64,000 nt of DNA from CALZIK01 sp046756565. Its GTDB lineage: Bacteria > Acidobacteriota > Thermoanaerobaculia > Multivoradales > JAHEKO01. Both the position numbers and the translations under genes were made by a program. Shown here piece after piece: positions 48,514 to 59,491 of this stretch. How positions within the stretch are numbered: position 1 is the stretch's first letter; every line of letters begins with the position of its first letter. The stretch is from the NCBI GenBank assembly GCA_046756565.1, contig JBHHWO010000002.1, forward strand, positions 1-64,000, read 5' to 3'. The notes below the pieces were generated by a model. The model was not told the DNA's origin, did no database searches, and saw only the letters and a list, made by a program, of their open reading frames with translations.

Positions 48514-49448
48514 GAGCGGTTCAGAGCCATGAGCTCCGACTTCGTTCCGGCCCTTAGAACATGGCTGGGCAGGCTCCGGCCGAGGAAGCCTGCGATCCGC
48601 TCCGACGCCTCTCGGACGCGATCCAGGTCCACGCCGGTCTCGATGCCCATCTCCGAGCACATATAGACGAAGTCCTCGGTGGCGATGTTCCCGCTAGCAC
48701 CCTTCATGATCGGTGTTCCCCCGAGGCCGCCGAAGGCGGTGTCGAAGGAATCGACTCCCTCTTCGAGCGCCGCCAGCGCGTTGGCCAGCGCCATGCCACG
48801 AGTGTTGTGCAGGTGGAGCCAGAGCCGACGGCCGGCCAGGACCTCCTGCACCTCTCGTACCGAGGAGCGAACCTGGCGGGGATTGGCCAGACCGTAGGAA
48901 TCGGCCACGCCGATCGCCGCGGCTCCGAGTCCGATGAAACGCTCGGTCAGCTCGATCACTCGCTCGATCGGCACATCGCCCTCGATCGGGCAGCCCAGGG
49001 CGACGCCGAATACCACGGACGCATCGATCCCCCGCTCTTGGGCACTCTCCGCGATGCGCGCAAAGCGCTCGGCCGATTCACTGATCGATAGGCCGACGTT
49101 GGTCTGGTTGTAGCTCTCAGTCGCACAGACCACCACGCGTATCTCGTCGATTCCTCCGACCTCGAGGGCACGTTGAGCACCCTCGAGATTCGGCACGAGT
49201 GCGCTGAGGCGGACATTCCACCGATCTTTGACAGCCGCCAGGACCTCGGCGGCATCCGCCATCTGCGGTATGACCCGCGGATGAGCGAACGCGGTCACCT
49301 CGATCTCGCCCAGCCCGGCACTGGCCAACCCTTCGACCGTTGCTACCTTCAGATCGGTCGGAACGAACCGGTCCTCCATCTGGAAGCCGTCGCGCGGGCC
49401 GACCTCGATCAGGCGGACGCGCTCGGGCAGATTGTCACTCGGCGTCAT
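48510..49448 (-). CDS. HMG-CoA-lyase-like protein (DRE-TIM barrel)
   Basis: About 312 residues from the ATG at 49448, overlapping the VOC gene end. Motifs of hydroxymethylglutaryl-CoA lyases are present: LIEVGPRDGFQ (metal Asp and catalytic Arg), VTAFAHPRVIPQMADA, CATESYNQTNVGLSISES, HLHNTRGMALANALAALEEG (metal His pair) and GGLGGTPIMKGASGNIATED. In the last motif the Cys of the family signature (GLGGCPYA in the human enzyme, an active-site residue) is replaced by Thr, which suggests altered substrate or chemistry. The enzyme family cleaves 3-hydroxy-3-methylglutaryl-CoA or related acyl-CoAs to an acyl-CoA plus oxo-acid. It is the last gene of an operon with a CoA transferase that could supply its CoA substrate. 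Confidence 0.85.
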
Positions 49449-49839
49449 CTTGAACCAGCTGCAGGTAGACGCCGAAGGTCTCATCCATTTCCAGATCGAC
49501 CAGCAGCCAACCCTCGACCCCCCGACGCGGGACTCGATTGACGAGTCGTATCCCCTCGCCCTCGATGCGCTCAGCCTCCGCTGTGACGTCGTCAACTTGA
49601 AAGCCGGCATGGAAGAAGCCCTCTCCGTGCTCCTCGAGGAAACTCGAGACCGGCCCGTCCCCCACAGGTTGCACAAGCACCAGCCAGACGTTGTCGAGCT
49701 CGAAGCGCACCAGCTCGACGCCACGGTCGTCGAGCCGTTCTCTGCCCAGCGGCTCGATGCCGAAGATCCGCGAGTATCTTTCTGCCGCCGCGTCCAGATC
49801 GCGAACCACAAAGTCGATGTGATGCACGCGTCTCAGCAC
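49435..49839 (-). CDS. VOC-superfamily protein (glyoxalase/epimerase-like)
   Basis: A 134-residue single VOC module with paired beta-alpha-beta-beta-beta repeats: VHHIDFVVRDLDAAAERYSRIFGIE and FFHAGFQVDDVTAEAERIEGEGIRLV, ending in ETFGVYLQLVQ. Candidate metal ligands are His7, Glu in VELVRFELD, His77 and the Glu near the C-terminus, as in methylmalonyl-CoA epimerase and related enzymes. It starts 1 bp after the hydrolase gene and overlaps the lyase start by 14 bp. A CoA-ester epimerase or isomerase step between the CoA transferase and the lyase is plausible; the substrate is unknown. Confidence 0.8.
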   Translation of the reverse strand: MLRRVHHIDFVVRDLDAAAERYSRIFGIEPLGRERLDDRGVELVRFELDNVWLVLVQPVGDGPVSSFLEEHGEGFFHAGFQVDDVTAEAERIEGEGIRLVNRVPRRGVEGWLLVDLEMDETFGVYLQLVQDDAE

Positions 49840-49840
49840 A

Positions 49841-50503
49841 TCAGCCGCCGCCTACCGAGAGGCCCTGGATGTAGGTCAAAACTGCGTCAAGCTCGGTCAC
49901 GTCGCCGTACTTGCCCTGAATGTCCAGCAGATTGGCTCGGTGCGCTTCCGGCGAGCGGTCGCCGACACACTCCTCCGGCACGATCGGGCGGAACCCGTGC
50001 TGCAGCGCATCAACAGCAGTCGCGCGAATACAACCGCTGGTGGTCGCGCCCGAGACGATGAGTGTGTCGACAGACCGCGCAGTCAGTTCCGAGGCCAACC
50101 CAGTGCCGAAGAAGGCTGACGCGTATTGCTTCTCAATCAGCACTTCCTGTGGACGACGCTCCAGGCGTGGATCCAGCTCGACCTCCTCGCTACCCCGTAT
50201 TAGAACCGCCAGCGAGGGCACCTTGCGCACAAACACCCCGGCATCGCTGAGGTCAGGGCTGTAGGCTGTCGTCGTGAAATAGACTGGCACCTCTATGGAC
50301 CGCGCGCTATCCAGCAAGCGGCGAGTTGCTCCCACTACGGCATCCAGATCGGAACCCAGCGGAGAGGAGACTCTGGTGAAGCCTAGAATGAGATCGACGA
50401 CCAACACGGCTGGCCGGCGGCCAAAGCCCATCTCGCCGGCAAGGCCCTTCGCCGCATACTCGGCCAGCACGTTCTCAGCGGAACGATCCGGTTCATCCGC
50501 CAT
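49841..50503 (-). CDS. Isochorismatase-family hydrolase, N-carbamoylsarcosine-amidase-like
   Basis: A 220-residue cysteine hydrolase from the ATG at 50503. The triad is visible: Asp37 (LVVDLILGF), Lys125 (EKQYASAFFGT) and Cys158 (SGATTSGCIRATA). The 33-residue gap between Lys and Cys equals that in N-carbamoylsarcosine amidase (Lys144, Cys177). The start GFGRRPAVLVVD and the KQYASAFFGTGLASEL stretch also fit that subgroup better than true isochorismatases or nicotinamidases. It would hydrolyse a carbamoyl group to CO2 and ammonia. A hydantoinase A/B pair in the divergent operon would make just such an N-carbamoyl product. The exact substrate is inferred from context. Confidence 0.85.
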   Translation of the reverse strand: MADEPDRSAENVLAEYAAKGLAGEMGFGRRPAVLVVDLILGFTRVSSPLGSDLDAVVGATRRLLDSARSIEVPVYFTTTAYSPDLSDAGVFVRKVPSLAVLIRGSEEVELDPRLERRPQEVLIEKQYASAFFGTGLASELTARSVDTLIVSGATTSGCIRATAVDALQHGFRPIVPEECVGDRSPEAHRANLLDIQGKYGDVTELDAVLTYIQGLSVGGG

Positions 50504-50526
50504 TGCAACCTCGTTGGTGGCTCCGG

Positions 50527-51732
50527 TTAGATGACACCCTTCTCCTCGAGGGACTCGATCTCTTGCTCCGAGAGCCCGAGAACACCTCCCAGAATCTCGT
50601 GGTTGTGAGCGCCCACCGGCGGCCCCGCCCATTCGGTAGAGCCTGGGGTTGCCGATAGCTTCGGCAGAATCGCCGGTACCTGGAGGGACTTGCCGCCGGC
50701 CTCGACCTCTTCGAACAGGCCTCTCGCCTGGAAGTGTGGGTCCTTGACCATCTCTTCCACGCTGTAGATCGGCCCTGCCGGAACGCCCGCTTCCTCGAGT
50801 TTCGCGAGCACCCCTTCAACCGTCAGATGCGACGTCCATTCAGCGATCGCGCCATCGACCTCCTGCTGGTGCTCCACGCGGCCCGGGTTGTCGGCGAACC
50901 GCTCGTCCTCCGCCATCTCCGGCCTGCCCGCGGCCCGCATCAACCGTCTGAAGATGGAGTCGCCATTGCCGCCGATAATGACCCAGCGCCCGTTCTTGCA
51001 CGGATACGTGTTCGTCGGCACGATCCCGGTGATCGTCGAGCCCGATGGCTGCCGAACCACTCCGCAGCGATCGTATTCAGGAACCACCGCCTCCATCATG
51101 TTGAATACCGATTCGTAAATAGCGGTATCGACGAGCTGGCCTGCCGTGCCAGCGCGCTGCCCGCGATCTCGATGATAGAGCGCCATGACAATTCCGAATG
51201 TGGCGTGGAGCGCGGCCAGCGAGTCGCCTAGGCTCAGGTTGGGCCGCACCGGCGGCTGGCCTGGAAGTCCGTTGACATAGCGAAAGCCGCCGACACCCTC
51301 GCACACGGATGCGTAGCCGGGCAGACTCGCGTAGGGACCGTCCTGACCGTATCCGGAGATTCTGCAGTAGATCAGTCCCGGATTCGTGGCTTCGATCTCA
51401 TCCGGACCCAGACCCCACTTCTCCATGGTTCCGGGCCGGAAGTTTTCGATCAGAACGTCCACCTGGTCGGCGAGACGTCGCGCCAGCCGTCGTCCCTCTT
51501 CTTCCCGCAGATTGAGCGTAATGCACTTTTTGTTGCGGCCCAGCGTGTACCACCAAACAGCAGTACCACTGTCGTCGAGAACTCTCCAGCCGCGGACCGC
51601 ATCGCCCTTGCCCGGTGGCTCGATCTTGATGACCTCGGCTCCAAAATAGCCGAGCAACGTGCCCGCGAAGGGACCCGCCATGAGCTGGCCCATCTCGAGA
51701 ACTTTCACGCCAGCGAGTGGCTTTTTCCCCAA
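50527..51732 (-). CDS. CaiB/BaiF-family (class III) CoA transferase
   Basis: A 401-residue protein with the family marks: LAGVKVLEMGQLMAGPFAGTLLGYFGAEVIKIEPPGKGD at the N-terminus, NKKCITLNLR, DVLIENFRPGTMEKWGLG, ISGYGQDGPY, and the catalytic Asp in NLSLGDSLAALHATFG (about residue 170). The C-terminal small domain contains VPAGPIYSVEEMVKDPHFQARG. These enzymes move CoA between carboxylic acids. It follows the TonB receptor by 26 bp and precedes the amidase-like gene. The likely job is activating the carboxylate formed in the pathway so that the lyase-like enzyme can cut it. The substrate cannot be read from sequence. Confidence 0.93.
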   Translation of the reverse strand: MGKKPLAGVKVLEMGQLMAGPFAGTLLGYFGAEVIKIEPPGKGDAVRGWRVLDDSGTAVWWYTLGRNKKCITLNLREEEGRRLARRLADQVDVLIENFRPGTMEKWGLGPDEIEATNPGLIYCRISGYGQDGPYASLPGYASVCEGVGGFRYVNGLPGQPPVRPNLSLGDSLAALHATFGIVMALYHRDRGQRAGTAGQLVDTAIYESVFNMMEAVVPEYDRCGVVRQPSGSTITGIVPTNTYPCKNGRWVIIGGNGDSIFRRLMRAAGRPEMAEDERFADNPGRVEHQQEVDGAIAEWTSHLTVEGVLAKLEEAGVPAGPIYSVEEMVKDPHFQARGLFEEVEAGGKSLQVPAILPKLSATPGSTEWAGPPVGAHNHEILGGVLGLSEQEIESLEEKGVI

Positions 51733-51758
51733 GCCGATTCTCCCGCTGCGAGAGTTGG

Positions 51759-54296
51759 CTAGAACCGGACGCCCAGCTCGATACCCGCCCGTCGCAGAGA
51801 TCCCGGGTGAATGAAGGAACCGCCGAACTCGGGCGCAGTGATCACTTCCTCTAGATAGTCCTCGTCAGTGACGTTGTCCGCGAATAGCGTGACCGACCAA
51901 CGCTCTTCCTGCAACCCGACGCGGAAGTCGATCTTCTCGTAGGCGTCCCGGCGCGTGAGGGAGTAGTCACCGATGCCCAGGGTTGGGAAAAAGACGTTGA
52001 ACAGCGTTACCCGCTCGTTGTTCTGGACCGTGTGAAACCAGGTGTCCCCGACCATGGTCAGATAGGCGCTGGCGTTGAATACCCACCGATCGGTAACCGG
52101 CTTGCTGAAGTCGAGAGCCAGGTTGGCGGTCATGTCCGGTGTGTATGGAGACTCATTGCCGACAGTCGCGGGCCGCGACGAGTTCGCGTCGATCTCACTG
52201 TCGGTCACGTTGACGCCGGCCGAGACATTGAGATGGTTGCCGGCTCTCCAGCCGAAGCCCAACTCGTAGCCCTGGATCGACACCTCATCGATATTCGACA
52301 CGACTCTCAACAAGCCGAACGGGCCCACCAAGAACTCGAAAAATTGCATGTCGTCGACAGAGACATCGTAGAAAGCCCCTTCGAGATAGAAGTCGTCGGT
52401 GACATCGGATTTGAAGCCCAGCTCGAAGGCACTGGAAGTCTCCTTTTCGAACCGATCTTCGATCAGGAGATCCGCGCCCAGCAGCGTGTTGATGAACAGG
52501 TTCACGGTCGCGTTAGAGCCCTGGTTATTGAAGCCACCGCTCTTGAAGCCGACGCCCCAGCTCCCGAAAAGGGTCGTCGAGTCGCCGGTGTCCCAAGTCA
52601 GACTCACCTTGGGCTGAAACTCCTCGAAAGTCTCGCTCTGGGGAACAATGCCACCCGGGTTCAGGAACGGATCGAGCCCCGGATTCAGTGGCGCGTCGCC
52701 CGTGAACATCCCGTCCAGGCTAAAGTCCACGTGCTGAGTGCGCGCGTCGGTTGGGACGAGATTCCGGACCGCGCGATCTTCCTGGTCGAAGCGAAGGGCC
52801 ACTGAGAGCTCGACGTCCTCGCTGACGTCGTAGCGAACGGCGCCGAAGAGCGCGGTGACCTCGGTCTGGAAGTTGTCGTGTACGAGTTGCTCGGTGGGAT
52901 TGGCGCCGCTTTGCGGCACGAACAGGCTCTCGACGACGCCCTGGCCCTGATCGATGCCCAGGTTGACGCCGACTTCGCGATCGATGTCCAGGTAGTAGAC
53001 ACCGGCCTGCCAGCGCAGTCGGTCGTTGGCCTCGCCCGAGAGCCGCGCTTCGAAGCTCAGATCCTCCTGATTGCGGACCTGGAACTGGGTTCCGTCGCAG
53101 CTCGTCGGAGTGTACGGCCCGAAGATCGAGGCCTCGGGAACCGGAGCCAGGATCTGAGGTAGAGGTAACGTCACTCCCTGAGCGGAGAGCGCAGCTGTCG
53201 TGTCACGGCACGTGGGCTCGAACCAGAAGAAACCGAACGCTCCGCTGGTACCGTCGGCGAAAAACTGGTTCTGGATGTCGCTGTAGAGAACCCATGCCGT
53301 CAGGTCGCCCCAGTCGAACTCCCGATCCAGCTTGGCCGAGAGCTCGAGCGCCTCTTGATCGTTCTTCGGGTCGATGTTGGGTTGAAATACGAACTCGTGA
53401 GCATTGACGTCCTCGTGCAACGGCGGCAGTCCAAAGGCGCCGGCAAGTCCCGGCAGCGCGAAAGCGGCATTGAATGTGATCGAGGCCGCTTCGACCTCTC
53501 CGTAGCGAGCCTTGAGATCCCAGCTAGTGCGGTCGTCGGGCTCCAGAACCAGGCGACCACCGAAGTTGAACGCCTCGAAGTCATCGACGATATCGCCGCC
53601 CTGAAAGGTGTTGGTGTAGAAGCCATCGCTCGACCGCCAGTCCGCGTTGAGTTGGTACTTGGCGCCACTGCCCCCCGCCGGTCCTCCGAAGGTCACCGAC
53701 CCCAGTGTCGTCGAGTCCTCCGCGAAACCAAGCCTGAGCTCGCCCGAGAACTCGTCGCCGGGCTGCTGGGTCGTGACAATCATGGCTCCGGCGGCGGCAT
53801 TGCGCCCGTAGAGCGCGCCCTGGGGTCCCTTGAGGACCTCGATCTGCCTCAGGTTCCCGTACTCCCGGTTGAACGCCGCCGGGTTGGTCATCAGGATCCC
53901 GTCGACAATGAAAGCGAAGCTGTTTTCGGCATCGCGCGAGCCGTTGATGCCGCGAATGTTCACCTGTGTGTCCGCAACCTCGGCCGCATTGACCATGGAT
54001 ACTCCCGGCACGAGCTTGATGAAGTCCTCGGCCCGTTTGACTCCAACGGCTTCGATCTGGGCATCGGTCAGAACCGAGACCGTGGCGGGCACGTCTTGCA
54101 GCACCTCCTCGGTTTGCCGGGCCGTCACCGTGATGACCTCCTTGACTTCCTCCTGCGGGGCCTGCCCTTCGTCATCGGCCGAACCGGTGTCGTCCCGAGC
54201 CATCTGAGCCAAAGCCGGAGCCGTCGCGGGTCCCGAGATCAGGATCGCCAGGCCGATCAGAACGATCAGGAGAATTCTCGTGTTCCAGATTCGCAT
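51759..54296 (-). CDS. TonB-dependent outer-membrane receptor
   Basis: About 845 residues from the ATG at 54296 (ribosome site AAGGAGG, 7 nt upstream; the frame opens 39 bp earlier). Signal peptide to about ALAQ, then TonB box EVITVTARQ, plug domain (TVSVLTDAQIEAVGVKRAEDFIKLVPGVSMV, NIRGINGSRDA, IEVLKGPQGALYGRNAAAGAM) and a 22-strand barrel closing with SLRRAGIELGVRF, terminal Phe. Sequence style is that of the iron-complex/catecholate-type (CirA-like) receptors, but the operon holds catabolic rather than siderophore genes. Uptake of the compound degraded by the neighbouring hydantoinase, amidase and CoA enzymes is therefore likely. Divergent from hyuA-like gene with a GTCTAG-repeat operator candidate between. 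Confidence 0.93.
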   Translation of the reverse strand: MRIWNTRILLIVLIGLAILISGPATAPALAQMARDDTGSADDEGQAPQEEVKEVITVTARQTEEVLQDVPATVSVLTDAQIEAVGVKRAEDFIKLVPGVSMVNAAEVADTQVNIRGINGSRDAENSFAFIVDGILMTNPAAFNREYGNLRQIEVLKGPQGALYGRNAAAGAMIVTTQQPGDEFSGELRLGFAEDSTTLGSVTFGGPAGGSGAKYQLNADWRSSDGFYTNTFQGGDIVDDFEAFNFGGRLVLEPDDRTSWDLKARYGEVEAASITFNAAFALPGLAGAFGLPPLHEDVNAHEFVFQPNIDPKNDQEALELSAKLDREFDWGDLTAWVLYSDIQNQFFADGTSGAFGFFWFEPTCRDTTAALSAQGVTLPLPQILAPVPEASIFGPYTPTSCDGTQFQVRNQEDLSFEARLSGEANDRLRWQAGVYYLDIDREVGVNLGIDQGQGVVESLFVPQSGANPTEQLVHDNFQTEVTALFGAVRYDVSEDVELSVALRFDQEDRAVRNLVPTDARTQHVDFSLDGMFTGDAPLNPGLDPFLNPGGIVPQSETFEEFQPKVSLTWDTGDSTTLFGSWGVGFKSGGFNNQGSNATVNLFINTLLGADLLIEDRFEKETSSAFELGFKSDVTDDFYLEGAFYDVSVDDMQFFEFLVGPFGLLRVVSNIDEVSIQGYELGFGWRAGNHLNVSAGVNVTDSEIDANSSRPATVGNESPYTPDMTANLALDFSKPVTDRWVFNASAYLTMVGDTWFHTVQNNERVTLFNVFFPTLGIGDYSLTRRDAYEKIDFRVGLQEERWSVTLFADNVTDEDYLEEVITAPEFGGSFIHPGSLRRAGIELGVRF

Positions 54297-54448
54297 GCGG
54301 GTGCCTCCTTTTCTACCGCCGACGCCTCGAATCAAACGCCTATCGAACGAGCCACGCTCTCACCCTTGCCGGAATCGCTGGATCCAAGCCATAGCCTAGA
54401 CTCCCGTGCCGGCGTAGGCGCTTGTCTCGAGTGCCCTGTTGTTATACG

Positions 54449-54472
54449 GTCTAGTTGTCTAGATGTCAAGAT
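54449..54472. promoter_or_regulatory. Triple GTCTAG-type repeat, candidate GntR/HutC operator
   Basis: Three tandem 8-bp units, GTCTAGTT, GTCTAGAT and GTCAAGAT, stand in the 291-bp region between the divergent TonB-receptor and hydantoinase operons. TCTAGA-centred sequences are characteristic of HutC/DasR-type GntR operators, and a GntR protein with a UTRA domain is encoded at the end of the hydantoinase operon. The rest of 54297-54587 holds no other feature I can name. Confidence 0.5.
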
Positions 54473-54587
54473 AGATCGGTCGTTTGTTCGGAGCATTGCT
54501 TGGCTCGAACACGGTCGATCAGGCAGTTCTTTAACCCACGCCGCGGCCTCCATGGCCGCTCACAACTAGCCTGAGAGGGAGCAATTC

Positions 54588-56642
<2,055 letters not shown>

Positions 56643-56702
56643 TGGACTGCAACGCCCAACCGCTCGGACGTTACAGTCCGGAAGACGAAAGGTCATAAGA
56701 AC

Positions 56703-58607
56703 ATGCAAGGTGTAAAGGTCGCTCAGATTCCGGACATCGAAGTCGATCCGGTCACACTCGACATCATCGAGGGTGCGCTCAAGAACGCTCGGCACGAAAT
56801 GGACGCGGTGCTCTTTCGCACCGCCATGAGTCCGGTCATCCGAGAGCAGCACGACGAGTTTCCGATGATCACCGACCCAAAGGGCCGTATGGTCGTCGGC
56901 CAGTTCGGCTCCTACATCTCGGAGATGATGGAGACTTACCCCGAGCCCGTCGAGCCCGGCGACGTCATCCTGACCAATGACCCCTACAAATGTGGTGGCG
57001 CCATCTCGCATGTCAATGACTGGTTGGTGCTGGTACCGATCTTCTTCGAGGACGAGTTGATCGGCTGGTCTTCGATGTTCGGCCACATGATGGACATGGG
57101 CGGACCGCTCCCGGGCTCGTTACCGACCGGCGCCAAGACGGTCTACGGCGAAGCCATGATGATCCCGCCGGTCAAGATCTTTCGCCAGGGAGATCCGGTC
57201 GACGACGTCATCAACATGATCCTGAACAACGTCCGAATGCCCGACATGAATCGCGCCGACCTGATGGGCATCGTCGCCGGCTGCCGGACGGCCGAGAAGC
57301 GCGTCCACGAGATCTGCAGACGTTTCGGAAAGACCACCTACCTCGCCGCCTGCAAGGCGCTTCTCGATCGCACCTACAATGCGATGGCTCAGCTCATCCT
57401 GCAGAACATCCCCGAGGAGCCGCAGTCCTTCGAGGACTGGGTCGATGACGACGGCCGCGGCCACGGACCTTACAAGATGAAGCTCACCATCTGGCGCGAA
57501 GGTGACCAGGCGTTCTTCGACTGGTCCGGAACCGACCCGCAGGCCATGGGGCCGATCAACTTTTATCTCAACGAAGGCATGTTCAAGATGTTCATCGGGG
57601 TCTACCTGATCATGGTCTTCGACCCGCAGATCCTGTTCAACGACGGCTTCTACCCGCTCTTGCACGTGGTCATCCCGGACGGCAGCCTCCTCCATCCCAA
57701 GTTCCCGGCGGCGCTCGGCTGCCGCACCCATGCTCTTACCCGACTCTTTGATGTCCTGGGTGGCGCGTTGGCGCGCAAGAGTCCCGAGCACACGACCGCC
57801 GCAGGCTACGGCACCTCGCCCTACATGCTCTATTCGGGCTGGGACGGCAACGGGGACTTCTACTACCTGATGGAAATCTCCTACGGTGGAATTCCGGGGC
57901 GGCCGATCGGCGATGGCATGGACGGACACTCGTGGTGGCCACTTTTCGAGAACATTCCGACCGAGTATCTCGAGTCCTACTATCCGGTGCGCATCGACGG
58001 CTACACGACCATCCAGGACTCGGGAGGTGCGGGCCTTCATCGTGGCGGCAACGGCATCGAAAAACGCTACGTCTACCTGGAGCCCGGCGAGGTTTCAATC
58101 CACGACGATCGTTGGCTCACCTACCCCTGGGGCATCCTCGGCGGCCTTCCGGGCAAGCGCTCGGAGAAAGTCCTACAGCGAGCCGACGGATCCGAGGAAC
58201 GCTTGCCCTCCAAGTGCGACGAGGTCCGGGTACAGGCCGGCGATGTACTCGTCTATAGAACCGCGGGTGGCGGCGGCTGGAAGGACCCGCTCGACCGGCC
58301 GGCGGAGCGAGTCGAAGCCGACGTGGCGAAGGGACTCGTATCCCAGGCCAAGGCGGAGTCCGACTACGGCGTTCTCATCGCCGATCCCTCCGGTACCGAG
58401 AGGCTGCGCGAGACGATGCGCGCCGAACGCGGCGACGTCAAGGATTTCGACCTGGGTCCGCCGCTCGACGAAATCCTCGCCGCGTGCGAAGAGGAGACCG
58501 GACTACAGCCGCCGGCAGCTCAGGAGCCTCTGTCGTGGGCAAAGATGGAGACCGGCGAAGAGGCGATGAAGCGGGTACGCGAACAGGACAAGCGGGACGC
58601 GAGCTAG
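56703..58607 (+). CDS. hyuB: Hydantoinase subunit B (HyuB-like)
   Basis: A 634-residue protein of the hydantoinase B/oxoprolinase family. Residues 15-130 carry the N-terminal signature (VDPVTLDIIEGALKNARHEMDAVLFRTAMSPVIREQHDEFPMI, EPGDVILTNDPYKCGGAISHVNDW, FGHMMDMGG). The middle has DWSGTDPQAMGPIN and the C-terminal half has YVYLEPGEVSIHDDRW and AGDVLVYRTAGGGGWKDPLDRP. The last 90 residues are charged, and the protein is longer than simple HyuB, similar to the acetophenone-carboxylase-like branch. It forms the catalytic complex with the A subunit just upstream. The start at 56703 follows a GAAAGG site. The GntR gene begins 5 bp after its stop. Confidence 0.9.
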   Translation: MQGVKVAQIPDIEVDPVTLDIIEGALKNARHEMDAVLFRTAMSPVIREQHDEFPMITDPKGRMVVGQFGSYISEMMETYPEPVEPGDVILTNDPYKCGGAISHVNDWLVLVPIFFEDELIGWSSMFGHMMDMGGPLPGSLPTGAKTVYGEAMMIPPVKIFRQGDPVDDVINMILNNVRMPDMNRADLMGIVAGCRTAEKRVHEICRRFGKTTYLAACKALLDRTYNAMAQLILQNIPEEPQSFEDWVDDDGRGHGPYKMKLTIWREGDQAFFDWSGTDPQAMGPINFYLNEGMFKMFIGVYLIMVFDPQILFNDGFYPLLHVVIPDGSLLHPKFPAALGCRTHALTRLFDVLGGALARKSPEHTTAAGYGTSPYMLYSGWDGNGDFYYLMEISYGGIPGRPIGDGMDGHSWWPLFENIPTEYLESYYPVRIDGYTTIQDSGGAGLHRGGNGIEKRYVYLEPGEVSIHDDRWLTYPWGILGGLPGKRSEKVLQRADGSEERLPSKCDEVRVQAGDVLVYRTAGGGGWKDPLDRPAERVEADVAKGLVSQAKAESDYGVLIADPSGTERLRETMRAERGDVKDFDLGPPLDEILAACEEETGLQPPAAQEPLSWAKMETGEEAMKRVREQDKRDAS

Positions 58608-58612
58608 ATTTC

Positions 58613-59473
58613 GTGACCGAACCATCGGACCGGGCGGAGTCCAAGCGCCGCCGAGGCGGCGAGAGAGGAAGCCCGGAGCAGAGCGCCCACCGCTTCGCGA
58701 GTTCCGGTGTCCCGCTCTACTATCAACTAGCTACCATCCTGCGAGAGAAGATCGTCAGCCGGGAGTATCGTCCCGGAGACCAGATCCCGCCGGAATCCGA
58801 GCTCGTCCGCAGCTACGGAGTCAGCCGCATGACCGTACGGCAGGCGGTCGCCGGACTCGAGGAAGAGGGCCTCATCCGCAAGGAGCCCGGTCGAGGGACC
58901 TTCGTCAGGGAAGACGCGGTCGCCTTCAGTGGAGATCTCGAGCTCGAGCGGTCGATCGACGACCTGATCTCCATGGGCCAAGCGACCTCGGTCGAGTTGC
59001 TCGACCTCAGCGAAACCGACGCTACCCCGAGAGAGACACGCGATCTCAAGATCGCCGAGGGCTCTCCCGTCATCCGGTGCAAGCGGCTCCGGCTGCTCGA
59101 CAACGAGCCGTATTGCTACATTGTGAATCACATGCCGACCGAAATCGGTCGCCGTATCCCAAAACACAACTGGCACACCGGCTCGGTTCTCCAGTTCATT
59201 GAAGACGAGTTGGGCATACCGCTGCGGATCGTCAAACAACGCGTGCGGGCCACCCTTGCCGAGGCCAACCTTGCGCAGTCGCTCAGGGTGCGGATCGGCG
59301 CCCCCCTGCTTCTGGTCGATTACCACATTCGCACTGACGACGACCGACCCGTCGAGATGGCCGAGCTTTACTACCGGAGCGACCTCTACTCCTTCACTCT
59401 GCACCTCACACGTTCTGACGACGATGATCCGAAGGGTCCGTGGTCATTGGAAGGCCATCGACTGGAACAGTGA
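58613..59473 (+). CDS. GntR/HutC-family regulator with UTRA domain
   Basis: About 286 residues from a GTG at 58613, just after the hydantoinase B stop; the frame extends upstream into that gene but nothing there looks like protein start. After a disordered basic N-terminus (about 35 residues) comes the GntR winged helix (VPLYYQLATILREKIVSREYRPGDQIPPESELVRSYGVSRMTVRQAVAGLEEEGLIRKEPGRGTFV), then a UTRA effector domain (SPVIRCKRLRLLDNEPYCYIVNHMP, RATLAEANLAQSLRVRIGAPLLLVDY, PVEMAELYYRSDLYSF). HutC-type proteins sense small pathway metabolites. GTCTAG repeats in the divergent promoter at 54449 are the likely operator, so this would be the local repressor of both operons. Confidence 0.92.
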   Translation: MTEPSDRAESKRRRGGERGSPEQSAHRFASSGVPLYYQLATILREKIVSREYRPGDQIPPESELVRSYGVSRMTVRQAVAGLEEEGLIRKEPGRGTFVREDAVAFSGDLELERSIDDLISMGQATSVELLDLSETDATPRETRDLKIAEGSPVIRCKRLRLLDNEPYCYIVNHMPTEIGRRIPKHNWHTGSVLQFIEDELGIPLRIVKQRVRATLAEANLAQSLRVRIGAPLLLVDYHIRTDDDRPVEMAELYYRSDLYSFTLHLTRSDDDDPKGPWSLEGHRLEQ

Positions 59474-59491
59474 CAGAGCGAAATCTAAGGA

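Noticed and set aside
51759..54296. Siderophore uptake function of the TonB receptor
   Set aside because: The sequence style alone is weak evidence, and the operon contains CoA transferase, amidase, VOC and lyase genes rather than siderophore genes.
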